This document shows, piece by piece, positions 16,773 through 24,880 of a DNA stretch of 61,716 nucleotides. Within the stretch, counting starts at the first letter, position 1; each line of letters opens with the position of its first letter. The translations under genes and the position numbers were made by a program. The stretch is taken from assembly GCF_900168165.1 (NCBI RefSeq), contig NZ_FUYV01000022.1:1-61716 (forward strand). The letters are read 5' to 3'. The DNA comes from Alkalitalea saponilacus (lineage in GTDB: Bacteria > Bacteroidota > Bacteroidia > Bacteroidales > Marinilabiliaceae). The notes under the pieces are model-generated. The model was not told the origin of the DNA. It ran no database searches and worked only from the letters and a program-made list of their open reading frames with translations.

Positions 16773-17717
16773 ATGCTAAGTATTATGCCAATTACCTCCC
16801 TGTTATTTCAGGGAGGTAATTTAAAAAACAGTAAAAGACACCTTTGTGGGTTTGGTTTTTCCGGACTCAAGTTGGTTGTATTAGTGCTTTTAATATCTGT
16901 TTTGTCCTGCACTAAAATCATCCCGCCCATCAACGATGATGAGCCGCATCAATATGTGTTAAACTGCTTTCTGTCACCTGATCATCCCATTGAAGTTTTC
17001 ATTTCCCGCACCATACCGGTTCTTGCAAAGACGAATTATTCCTGGGAAGATGAATGGGACATTAAACTGTATGAAAATGATGTGTTGCTTCCTTTTGTGC
17101 CGGAATATGCCGATAGCAGCTATTTATTATATTACTCTGTTCAGCCCGGTTCGCATTACCGCATTGAAGCTTTAAACAGGAATAACAATCATCTTCTAAC
17201 GGCTGAAGATGTTGTACCTAAAAGAGTGTCGATAACTGAACTAACCGAACTGTATCCTTTGTACACAGATAGACACGACACAACTTTTGGGCAACTTACC
17301 CTAAGATTTAATGATGATGGTAATGTTTCCAACTATTATGAAATTGTAGTAGGTCATGGTTATAATCAAAGGTTCAAAACGTCTCATACTTATAAAATCA
17401 CTCATCCGGTAATTACTCATGATAGTGAATACGATTTATATCCCTTAACTCTTTTGTTTACCAATGAACTATTTAGAGGAGAAGAGCTGGTGCTTGATAT
17501 TGCTAAGGATGGATATGGTGGTGCAATTATTTTAAAAAATGTAAGTTATAATTATTTCATGTATAAGAGGTATTTGTATGCACATCTGGAGAATCAAAAC
17601 AGAAAGAAAGACTTTGCAGAAATATCCGATCCGGTAATGCTCTATTCCAACGTGAATAATGGTTTGGGCATTTTTGCCAGTCATTGTCAGGATATTAAAT
17701 GGGTAGATGGAAATTGA
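16773..17717 (+). CDS. DUF4249 family lipoprotein (SusD-like partner), unit 1
   Basis: Up to 314 residues. The lipobox is LISVLSC, with the mature protein starting CTKIIPPINDDEPHQYVLNCF. Family features include QYVLNCFLSPDHPIEVFISRT near the start, a beta-rich middle, and the closing NNGLGIFASH. DUF4249 proteins are usually encoded beside TonB-dependent receptors and are presumed to act at the cell surface like SusD lids. The N-terminus is uncertain. The ATG at 16773 gives about 40 residues before the lipobox and its first codons lie just before and within a strong hairpin (16790-16821). A TTG at about 16872 would give a short signal peptide. Confidence 0.82.
   Translation: MLSIMPITSLLFQGGNLKNSKRHLCGFGFSGLKLVVLVLLISVLSCTKIIPPINDDEPHQYVLNCFLSPDHPIEVFISRTIPVLAKTNYSWEDEWDIKLYENDVLLPFVPEYADSSYLLYYSVQPGSHYRIEALNRNNNHLLTAEDVVPKRVSITELTELYPLYTDRHDTTFGQLTLRFNDDGNVSNYYEIVVGHGYNQRFKTSHTYKITHPVITHDSEYDLYPLTLLFTNELFRGEELVLDIAKDGYGGAIILKNVSYNYFMYKRYLYAHLENQNRKKDFAEISDPVMLYSNVNNGLGIFASHCQDIKWVDGN
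16790..16821 (+). other. Intra-operon hairpin before the first DUF4249 gene
   Basis: AATTACCTCCCTG (16790-16802) pairs perfectly with CAGGGAGGTAATT (16809-16821) over a 6-nt loop. No T-run follows on either strand. Located 58 bp after the lipoprotein stop codon, it could be a processing or stability element that sets different expression levels for the lipoprotein and the receptor pair, or partly sequester the translation start of DUF4249. Confidence 0.55.
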
Positions 17718-17748
17718 TTCGTAACTACCGTTTCTAAGAAATTTATTT

Positions 17749-20091
17749 ATGATAAATAAATCAGCATTGCTATGCTTTTTGGTTCAAATGCTTGTTTCTA
17801 TTTGTTTTGCATCAGAGGGCGGGCGTATTCATGGAATTGTGCGGGATGCCTCCAGCAGAGAGCCACTTCCCGGTGCTACTATTCAGTTTGGTGCCGGAGC
17901 AGGAACGGTGTCAGATCATAACGGGTATTTTAATTTTCGACACCATTTTTCCGACACCATTCTTCTGAAGGTATCGCACATAGGTTATGAGACCAGAACG
18001 GTTAAATCCTCTTGTGCCAGAGAATTGGTTTTTGAGATACTGCTAACGCCCGGAATTCAAATCGGGGAGGTAGAGGTTTCCGGGAACTACCTCAATAGTC
18101 GCGAAATTGGCACCCTTGAGATTCCTATTGAGCAATTGTATAAAATTCCGTCACTCTCCGGTGAGCCTGACTTGCTAAAGGCTTATCAGATGATGCCCGG
18201 TGTGCAGATGGGAAATGAAGGTACTGCTGGTATTTATGTGCGAGGTGGTACACCCGATCAAAATCTCTTTTTGCTCGATGGTGTTCCCCTTTACAATGTG
18301 AGTCACATGGGCGGGTTCCTGTCTGTTTTTGATGTGAGTGCTATACGAAAGGTCAATCTTTATAAAGGGTATATGCCCGCCCGTTATGGAGGGCGTATGT
18401 CTTCGGTAGTTGATGTCAGACTAAAAGATGGCAACGCTTCGGAACGTAAGCAGGAATTTATGATTGGGATTTTGGCCAGTAGATATTATTCCGAAGGGCC
18501 TTTGGGTGAGAAAAATACCTATATGTTGTCCGTACGAAGATGTAATATTGATCTCCCCCTTAGGCTCTATTATCTAATGAGTTCATCGGGGCAGGAGAGT
18601 TTTGGATACACATTTATGGATTTTAATGGCAAAGTAACCCGATATATCGATCAAAAAAATAAACTTACATTCCTTGCCTATTACGGCAGAGACAAGTTGT
18701 TTTTACGTGAACGAACTTCCAGTAGTATTTACGGGTATTCCTCCGGACTCAAATCTAAATCATTGTACAAGCACAATTGGGGCAACCTGGCAACAGCACT
18801 CAACTGGAACCATATTCTTAATGCCAGCTTGGGTCTGGATTTAATGGTGGGCAGTACCACTTATTTTAATACGGTTAGGGACAAATTCGAGAGTAAAAGC
18901 AACGATGGCACTGATAAAGGTTATGCAGAAATTCATTCAGGAATAACCGATCTGTTTGTTAAAGCAGATTTTAATTATTATGGTAACCAGAGTTTGTTGA
19001 CAGCCGGTTTGGGGGCTGTCTTGCACTCATACACTCCGGCAAGCGGCTCCTATAGCTATAAAAGCTCATCACATGTTGAAAGCTCTGAATTTGCTGACCA
19101 AATTTATCGTCCCGAGCTTAATGCGTATATCGATTACGAACACTATTTTGGCGGTCGGATTACCCTTTTGTCGGGGCTAAACAGCATATATTGGCCAACG
19201 CTGGACTATTTGTCTTTGGATCCCAGAGTAGGAGTGCATTACCGGTTGTTTTCCGAATGGTTGTTAAGAAGTTCGTTAACCAGAGCGCATCAATATGTCC
19301 ATTTGCTAACCACATCGGCCGACTTTCTATCGCCCGATGTTTGGGTGCCATCAACCCGGGAAATAAAACCATCCTATGCCGATCAGTTAAATCTGGGTGT
19401 AAGTTATATGGTTAAAGGGTATGAACTGAGTCTCGATATTTGGGAAAAGCGAATGCATAACCTGATAGCTTACAAACCGGGACACAATGTCACCAATACA
19501 CAGCCGTGGGAGTTTGCCGTTGAAAAAGAGGGCAAAGGAACTGCCAGAGGTCTTGAGATTCTTGCACAGAAGAAGCATGGACGCAATACCGGCTGGCTGG
19601 GGTACTCTTTATCGAAGAACGACCGACAGTTTGAGAATTTAAATTTTGGCAGACCATTTCCCTTTAAGTATGACCGTCGCCATGAAATCAAGGCGGTGTT
19701 TGTGCGGAATGTGTCTGAACGGTTCTCCTTTTCAGGTTCATGGATGTTTGCATCAGGCAATCCAACCACCATTGCCACTAAAAAAGTGCCGGTAATTGAT
19801 TACACTCATTTTGGTTATAACAGATATGAGGATATCGATATTAGAGACGGGCATTATTACAGCGGTGTAAACAACTTCAGGATGGAGCCATACCACCGGT
19901 TGGACTTTGGTTTTAGCTTTAACAAACAGTTGCCCAAATATTACCGAACTTATTATCTTGGTTTGTATAATGCCTACAGCCGGTTGAATCCCAACAGCTA
20001 CTTTTTTAAGACCAAAAACGGAGAAGTGGTTTTTGTGCGCCGTGCGTACTTCCCGATTATACCGTCGGTGAGTTATACGTTGAGGTTTTAA
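17749..20091 (+). CDS. TonB-dependent receptor with carboxypeptidase-like regulatory domain, unit 1
   Basis: 780 residues. Signal peptide (MINKSALLCFLVQMLVSICFA), then a CarboxypepD_reg-like beta-sandwich (GRIHGIVRDASSREPLPGAT ... VSDHNGYF). The plug domain contains VYVRGGTPDQNLFLLDG-type sequence (GIYVRGG, LLDGVPLYN) and RYGGRMSSVVDV, followed by a 22-strand-type barrel ending SVSYTLRF with terminal Phe. It should be an outer-membrane active importer that works with the preceding DUF4249 lipoprotein; the substrate is unknown. It is clearly paralogous to the receptor at 26023. Confidence 0.93.
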   Translation: MINKSALLCFLVQMLVSICFASEGGRIHGIVRDASSREPLPGATIQFGAGAGTVSDHNGYFNFRHHFSDTILLKVSHIGYETRTVKSSCARELVFEILLTPGIQIGEVEVSGNYLNSREIGTLEIPIEQLYKIPSLSGEPDLLKAYQMMPGVQMGNEGTAGIYVRGGTPDQNLFLLDGVPLYNVSHMGGFLSVFDVSAIRKVNLYKGYMPARYGGRMSSVVDVRLKDGNASERKQEFMIGILASRYYSEGPLGEKNTYMLSVRRCNIDLPLRLYYLMSSSGQESFGYTFMDFNGKVTRYIDQKNKLTFLAYYGRDKLFLRERTSSSIYGYSSGLKSKSLYKHNWGNLATALNWNHILNASLGLDLMVGSTTYFNTVRDKFESKSNDGTDKGYAEIHSGITDLFVKADFNYYGNQSLLTAGLGAVLHSYTPASGSYSYKSSSHVESSEFADQIYRPELNAYIDYEHYFGGRITLLSGLNSIYWPTLDYLSLDPRVGVHYRLFSEWLLRSSLTRAHQYVHLLTTSADFLSPDVWVPSTREIKPSYADQLNLGVSYMVKGYELSLDIWEKRMHNLIAYKPGHNVTNTQPWEFAVEKEGKGTARGLEILAQKKHGRNTGWLGYSLSKNDRQFENLNFGRPFPFKYDRRHEIKAVFVRNVSERFSFSGSWMFASGNPTTIATKKVPVIDYTHFGYNRYEDIDIRDGHYYSGVNNFRMEPYHRLDFGFSFNKQLPKYYRTYYLGLYNAYSRLNPNSYFFKTKNGEVVFVRRAYFPIIPSVSYTLRF

Positions 20092-20168
20092 TCTGTGGTT
20101 GGTGGAATCAGTTTTTTAGACTTTATTGTTTTTCTTTTTGGAAATTGCATCATTTAACTTAATTTTTA

Positions 20169-20201
20169 TTTGCAGCTTTATTTTTTTTTTTTTTTTCTTT
20201 G
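20169..20201 (+). promoter_or_regulatory. Candidate promoter B with 16-T spacer tract
   Basis: TTTG (20169-20172) and TTTCTTTG (20194-20201) are separated by 21 nt including 16 consecutive T (20181-20196). Of the three copies only this one has a spacer inside the usual 17-23 nt range for Bacteroidota promoters, so it may be the ON configuration. Confidence 0.55.
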
Positions 20202-20271
20202 CAGGGCGAAAAGAAGAATTCCGGATACAAGTTTTCCGGTTTAATCAAATGCAAAACCTTAATTTATTGAT

Positions 20272-20388
20272 ATGATAACCCTTAACTCTATTCCTGACAG
20301 ACAAATGCTTTTATCTCATAATTTTCTTCTGCGGATGTTCTCTTCGTGCAGATTCGCTTCCTTTTTTGTTTGCTACAACGATTCGTGA
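20272..20388 (+). CDS. Conserved 38-codon small ORF, copy B
   Basis: Same ORF as at 15174, with Gln, His, Ala and Tyr replacing Leu, Leu, Thr and Cys at positions 11, 16, 29 and 35. Start, stop and length are conserved, and the upstream 8-codon ORF (ATG 20249) again ends in the ATGA overlap. Confidence 0.5.
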   Translation: MITLNSIPDRQMLLSHNFLLRMFSSCRFASFFVCYNDS

Positions 20389-20693
20389 ACATTGTTTGTT
20401 TTCAAAAAGCATTTGCATTTATGTGCTGCTTGTAGACAAACTCCATATTCTAAATTTTAAAGATATTTCTTATTGCCGTCAAGTTCGTCATCGGGTGACT
20501 TGTAGTCATCCGACGACTAAATGGATTAATCTAAAATTAGTAATTTTTAAAAATCTATAGTTCTTTTATAATCAGGCCGAAGCACAGTACGCCTTTTGTA
20601 CGGGGGATAAAAAAGCGTCCACCCCCGAAAACGGAAATGGACGCCAGACTATAATTATTAACGGGGTTGCAGCCCCACTAACTTTACAAAGTT

Positions 20694-21890
20694 ATGAAGA
20701 AATTTAATTTATTGATTTTATTGGGAGTTTTTATTTTTGTTGGGTGTAGTAAAGAATCAGGAGACCCAATTCTAGAATTGGAATCAGAAGGAGTTTTAAC
20801 TGAAAAGGAGTTTCTTTTGAAAGACAATCTGGCTAAAACAGCCAAAATGCTGGTTCGTTTCAGTACTTGCTCTGAAGTTGAAGATGAGCTTAAAAGCACG
20901 GGGCTGTCTTATGAAATTGCAGACGAGTCATTTTATTTAAAAGAAATTTTGAGTAATGAGAGTTATTTAAAATCAGGAGGTAACAGTTTTAAAAATCTTA
21001 GGAATGCATTCTTAAACGGCTCAGATTTGAAAAGTTCAAGTCAGAATGAAATAAATGGGGTAATTGCTTCCATATTTGATTATGATTACGTTATGTATAT
21101 GCCATATCCATTGGAATGGTATCCTGAAGATCGGCAATTTCTAACAATAGTTTCGCACCCTATTGATAACGAGATTGAGGGAATAGGATACAGGTTGGTT
21201 GATGGAGTACTTGAAGTTGTATTAGTTAATGATGAATACAATGATGAATATCCTGTTTTAATTATTGCTCCCAGATATTTGGTTGGAGAATATGATGAAC
21301 TAGATGATTATTTTCCTGCTAATCTGAAAAGCAAATCTGATGATCCTGTGTATGAGGTGAAGCTAGGCTACTTTAGAAGTAGATCTAAATTTGGAACAAA
21401 TTATTTTAAAAAGCGTGTGGAATTTGAAATACGTAGAGGTCAGGGAGAACTAAATAAAGACGGTAAAGATATCACAACCAGCTGGCCAACAAGGATTGGG
21501 TTTACCGTTCGTAAAAAAGATGTAAAAGCTGCTAGCAATGGATGGACAAAGTACCGAAATGGTGGTTGGCGGAAAATAGATCAAGTATGGGATAACGATT
21601 GGAGAGAATCAAGAACTGATCAGGGATTTGTTTTGGTTTGTACAAGTGGATCATCATCAAAAACCACTATTGATGTTAAAGTATCTGTGAATGAAGATGG
21701 TGAGGCGAAATCCGAAATAACAGCAAATACTAAGATCGAAGTTAAAGGGCGTTTTGTTGGTTCTGCATCATGGGGTCGTAATGGATTCTTTAAAACAAAC
21801 CAAAATTCATCTGAAATATATGATGGATTTGCGGTTCGCTCCGTTCATTCTGATGTAAAATTTACCATGCCACATAGAATTGTTGAATAA
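20694..21890 (+). CDS. Lipoprotein of unknown function heading surface unit 2
   Basis: 398 residues. The first 19 residues are identical to the lipoprotein at 15601, with the lipobox Cys at residue 18. The mature protein then diverges completely: an acidic Leu/Glu-rich segment, FDYDYVMYMPYPLEW, and a C-terminal beta-rich part with many Lys/Arg and Gly (RRGQGELNKDGKDITT, VCTSGSSSKTTIDVKVSV, GRFVGSASWGRNGFF). No family recognised. Followed after 24 bp by an outer-membrane barrel gene, with which it probably forms an operon ending at the hairpin 22603-22629. Confidence 0.85.
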   Translation: MKKFNLLILLGVFIFVGCSKESGDPILELESEGVLTEKEFLLKDNLAKTAKMLVRFSTCSEVEDELKSTGLSYEIADESFYLKEILSNESYLKSGGNSFKNLRNAFLNGSDLKSSSQNEINGVIASIFDYDYVMYMPYPLEWYPEDRQFLTIVSHPIDNEIEGIGYRLVDGVLEVVLVNDEYNDEYPVLIIAPRYLVGEYDELDDYFPANLKSKSDDPVYEVKLGYFRSRSKFGTNYFKKRVEFEIRRGQGELNKDGKDITTSWPTRIGFTVRKKDVKAASNGWTKYRNGGWRKIDQVWDNDWRESRTDQGFVLVCTSGSSSKTTIDVKVSVNEDGEAKSEITANTKIEVKGRFVGSASWGRNGFFKTNQNSSEIYDGFAVRSVHSDVKFTMPHRIVE

Positions 21891-21914
21891 TTATTTATCA
21901 TAAATCCTTATTAA

Positions 21915-22565
21915 ATGAACAGAATAATTTTATCAGTCTTGTTGTTGGTATTCTCTTTAGTGATTAAAGGGCAGGACAAAATCATCACGAACAACAATCG
22001 GGCAATTGAGGCAGTTGTCATTGAGCAAACACCGCGATTTGTTAGTTACAAATGGTTTGGTATGGATAACAGCCCTCTATTTACCGTTAAAACACGCCAG
22101 TTGGAGCGAATAGAATATCGCAATGGGGTTGTTGATTATTTAGGAAACCTAAATCCCCGACGACAAAAACCTTTAGGAGTTAGTGCTGGGGTTTTAATGA
22201 CAGTTTCAGGCATTCGAACTGACTTTTACATTCTCAGTCTTGATTATTTTATTACGCCGCAAATCAAAGTTGTTTTAAACACGGGTGAGTCATTTTATTC
22301 AGCCAATGAGTCACATTTCACAGTGGGAGGACAATATCATCTGAATCATAAAAACTCACAAACAAGATTAACTCCATACATAGGTGCGTTGTATGGGTCA
22401 GAATTTGGAGATGCCATAGCACAATTCCCTTTAGGCATTAATTATATCTTCCCATTTGGGCTAGACTTGTCAATGAGTTTAAGTCAGCAGATAAAAATAA
22501 AAAATAATTATCAATACACTCTTTTGGGTTTATCTTTAGGATGGCGATTTGGAGTGAGAAACTGA
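21915..22565 (+). CDS. Outer-membrane beta-barrel protein, unit 2
   Basis: 216 residues with a signal peptide (MNRIILSVLLLVFSLVIKGQ). A short segment that looks like a SHOCT-less periplasmic strand pair follows (IEAVVIEQTPRFVSYKWF, FTVKTRQLERIEYRNG). After that come about eight amphipathic strands (GVSAGVLMTVSGIRTDFYILSLDYFI, HFTVGGQYHL, LTPYIGALYG, YTLLGLSLGWRFGV). Size and strand number suggest a small OmpA-like 8-stranded barrel. Function unknown; it is the partner gene of lipoprotein 2. Confidence 0.72.
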   Translation: MNRIILSVLLLVFSLVIKGQDKIITNNNRAIEAVVIEQTPRFVSYKWFGMDNSPLFTVKTRQLERIEYRNGVVDYLGNLNPRRQKPLGVSAGVLMTVSGIRTDFYILSLDYFITPQIKVVLNTGESFYSANESHFTVGGQYHLNHKNSQTRLTPYIGALYGSEFGDAIAQFPLGINYIFPFGLDLSMSLSQQIKIKNNYQYTLLGLSLGWRFGVRN

Positions 22566-22602
22566 TAGTGCGTATGTTTTATAATGTTGGAGATAATGTA
22601 GT

Positions 22603-22629
22603 AATCGGATGACTTCAAGTCATCCGATT
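22603..22629 (+). terminator. Hairpin terminator after surface unit 2
   Basis: A 12-bp perfect stem (AATCGGATGACT / AGTCATCCGATT, loop TCA) located 37 bp after the stop codon, followed by CTAATATACAC. The stem core is the same as in the leader hairpins at 15389 and 20487, so it is a shared sequence module. Confidence 0.7.
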
Positions 22630-22796
22630 CTAATATACACACGAATAGACATAAACATTCTTGAAATAACATTTATAGGAAGTTTAGTGAATAAAATAAA
22701 TAATTAGTCTTGTTGTTTTAATCTAAGGCTTTTCCTTCCTTTAAAGATACCTGTTGGCACAAATACAGGGGGGAAATAGTGTTAATTTAGATTCCA

Positions 22797-23499
22797 ATGA
22801 ACAAAATACTCATACTAAACATTCTCCTCTCAGGATTTTTCTCTTTAAAATCCCAAATGTTTTACCATGGCGATTTTTATGCCGGTTTTGTTGAGGATGA
22901 GGTTGAATTATTTTGGGGCTTAGGAGATGGCGTAGGCTATGTCTTTTTTGATGAGTTGCACCTTTTTACCGGTATTGGATTTTATCAGTGTTATTCCTCC
23001 AGTCAAAGCTCGAGATATGAAAGATGACAGCTGGTCAACAAAAACGGTTTTACAGCCCGGCTTCTATTCCGGCATTCAATACAATATAAATATCCGTTAC
23101 AATAAGGAGCTACGAAGAAGGTGGGGCTTTTATCCCGATTTCCGGATTTATTATCTTCCATATTTGCCGCGTAGAGCCAAGTGGATAGAAAGTGAGTGGG
23201 TCGTCGATAAACCGTCAGATAGCCATCAGTGGAACCGGGATTCGGGTTTGCGTCAATATCCTGTTGAAACTGTGAGTTATCATTTCCACAAAGCCAAAGG
23301 CAGGTCTGCCTCTGAACTGGGATACGGAATTGGTGGAGGTTTCTTTATCGGAAACTGGGCCAATTATTTCCAAATTCATTTTGAATACAACACCCTAAAT
23401 CCTTTAAAAGTAATTAGTGAATTGGAGGATTACCCCCGAACAATTTCAAATAAGGGAGGACAATTTATTTTGCGCTTGTCGGCTGTAGGACTGCTGTGA
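22797..23499 (+). pseudogene. Outer-membrane protein gene split by a frameshift
   Basis: The frame starting at 22797 encodes a signal peptide (MNKILILNILLSGFFSLKSQ) and a strand-rich start up to QSSRYER, then stops at 23025-23027. From about 23015 the next frame continues naturally as KDDSWSTKTVLQPGFYSGIQYNINIRY and runs to 23499 with further barrel-like strands and GYGIGGGFF. Joining the frames needs removal of one base near the GAAAG at 23018-23022 and gives about 233 residues. It is either a recently inactivated gene or a sequencing error; programmed frameshifting is unlikely because no slippery site or stem-loop is apparent. Confidence 0.75.
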
Positions 23500-23539
23500 A
23501 TGAAACCTGTCAAACTAAATTCATTTAACTTAGTTTTTA

Positions 23540-23564
23540 TTTGCAGCTTTATTTTTTTTCTTTG
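23540..23564 (+). promoter_or_regulatory. Candidate promoter C with 8-T spacer tract
   Basis: TTTG (23540-23543) and TTTCTTTG (23557-23564) are separated by only 13 nt, including 8 consecutive T (23552-23559). The spacing is shorter than the usual Bacteroidota range, so it may be an OFF configuration. Confidence 0.5.
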
Positions 23565-23633
23565 TAGTGTCAAAAGAATATTCCCAGATACAAGTTTTCC
23601 GGATAATCAATTGCAAAACCTTAATTTATTGAT

Positions 23634-23750
23634 ATGATAACCCTTAACTCTATTCCTGACAGACAAATGCTTTTGTCTCTCAATTTTCTTCTACAGATGT
23701 TCTCTTCGTGCAGATTTACCTCCTTTTTTGTTTGCTGTAACGATTCTTGA
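23634..23750 (+). CDS. Conserved 38-codon small ORF, copy C
   Basis: Same start, stop and length as copies A and B, with Gln instead of Arg at position 21 and several third-position changes (TTG, CTC, CTA, TGT, TCT). The short upstream ORF has TTG in place of ATG. The leader homology ends exactly at this TGA, which suggests the small ORF is the essential part of the module. Confidence 0.5.
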   Translation: MITLNSIPDRQMLLSLNFLLQMFSSCRFTSFFVCCNDS

Positions 23751-23921
23751 TTATCATCAATAAACATTGTACATTATTTCCGAAGGTTTTCAAATATAGT
23801 TTGTGTCAGATATGGGTAGATGTTACCCCATGTTGTGCACTACAACAATTAAGAATTGGTAGAATTTAAACTTTGAAATTGTCAGAAAATATGTTGTTTA
23901 TCTAATCCAAAAATAAACAGT

Positions 23922-24824
23922 ATGAACAAAACAATCATTTTACTCAGTTTTGTCTGTTCTTTCGCTTTGCAGGCAAATACCCAAACGTACAATAATGCAA
24001 TTGTTAGTGAGGATAGTTCATGGGCTACACTTGTATATGGATTGAGTGCTTATAATATTCCCTGTTACGTCGAAACACAACATGTTTATTTTAAGGGAGA
24101 TTCATCAATTGCTTCGGTTTCGTACAAAAAAGTTTTTTCGAGTAGTGATAGACTACATGAAAATATTAATTTCGAAGGACTCATCAGAGAACATAACGAA
24201 AAAACGTTTTTTATTCCTGCAAGTTTTGATGAGGAATATTTACTATATGATTTTTCATTTGAAGCAGGTTCATTTTTTGAATATAAGGATTTTAGAACTC
24301 GGGAATCAGTCTCGCTATATGTTAACAATGTTGATTTTATAGAAATTAATGGTTTTTCAAAAAAACGCATCGAAATAACTGCAAGTCCAGATGCAGAGTG
24401 GATAGTTGATACATGGGTAGAAGAAATCGGAAGTTTAAGTGGAATATTGTACCCGTGTTATAAATCATTTTTGGATGGAGGAGTTCGAAATTTGTTATGT
24501 TATAGTCATAAGAATGAATTAATATATGTAAATCCATTCTATTCTGAATGTTATTACGATAGTGTTGGAGACATTACACTTGTGCAAACAACTGAAGCTG
24601 ACAATTACAATGTTTTCCCAAATCCAGTTTCGGATGCAATAAATATTTCTTGTATAGACAACACAATTCTACTAATCGAAGTTTTCGACAACTTGGGACG
24701 GAGAGTTTATAGCCAAACACATAATGAGACAATTAATGTAAGTTCTTTTTCCAAAGGTTTATTATTGCTTAAAGTTTATGATGCAAATCAACAAGTTTCA
24801 CTTTTTAAAATAATTAAAAAATAA
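23922..24824 (+). CDS. T9SS-exported protein with C-terminal type A sorting domain, surface unit 3
   Basis: 300 residues. Signal peptide MNKTIILLSFVCSFALQA, an uncharacterised beta-rich middle (FEAGSFFEYKDFRTRESVSLYVNN), and a typical C-terminal sorting domain of about 75 residues (YNVFPNPVSDAINI, VFDNLGRRVYSQ, SFSKGLLLLKVYD, FKIIKK). It should cross the outer membrane through the type IX system and be anchored or released at the surface. It is the first gene behind leader copy C and is followed by a DUF4249/receptor pair, mirroring the position of the lipoprotein in unit 1. Confidence 0.9.
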   Translation: MNKTIILLSFVCSFALQANTQTYNNAIVSEDSSWATLVYGLSAYNIPCYVETQHVYFKGDSSIASVSYKKVFSSSDRLHENINFEGLIREHNEKTFFIPASFDEEYLLYDFSFEAGSFFEYKDFRTRESVSLYVNNVDFIEINGFSKKRIEITASPDAEWIVDTWVEEIGSLSGILYPCYKSFLDGGVRNLLCYSHKNELIYVNPFYSECYYDSVGDITLVQTTEADNYNVFPNPVSDAINISCIDNTILLIEVFDNLGRRVYSQTHNETINVSSFSKGLLLLKVYDANQQVSLFKIIKK

Positions 24825-24880
24825 AATATGACTGAAAGCAGAACCCAATGCCAAAGAACAATTTTTATAAATATTGATTT

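Larger units (their letters stand above)
20152..20750 (+). repeat. Leader repeat copy B (599 bp)
   Basis: Second full copy of the leader described at 15059-15657: same order of poly-T promoter block, 38-codon ORF, hairpin (20487-20517), GC-rich block and signal-peptide codons. Differences are mostly single substitutions plus a longer poly-T run and a diverged stretch at about 20600-20660. In this copy the GC-rich block can form a GCGTCC/GGACGC stem. Homology again ends right after the lipobox. Confidence 0.92.
23523..23750 (+). repeat. Leader repeat copy C (truncated, 228 bp)
   Basis: Matches the first part of copies A and B from ATTTAACTTA through the stop codon of the 38-codon ORF, where homology ends. 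Only scattered similarity (AACATTG, GTTTTCAAA) continues to about 23800. The remaining spacer, 23751-23921, is A/T-rich without a recognised element. This copy heads the unit beginning with the T9SS protein. Confidence 0.88.

Noticed and set aside
23018-23027. Programmed frameshift in the split outer-membrane gene
   Set aside because: There is no classical slippery heptamer or downstream stem-loop; mutation or base-calling error is simpler.
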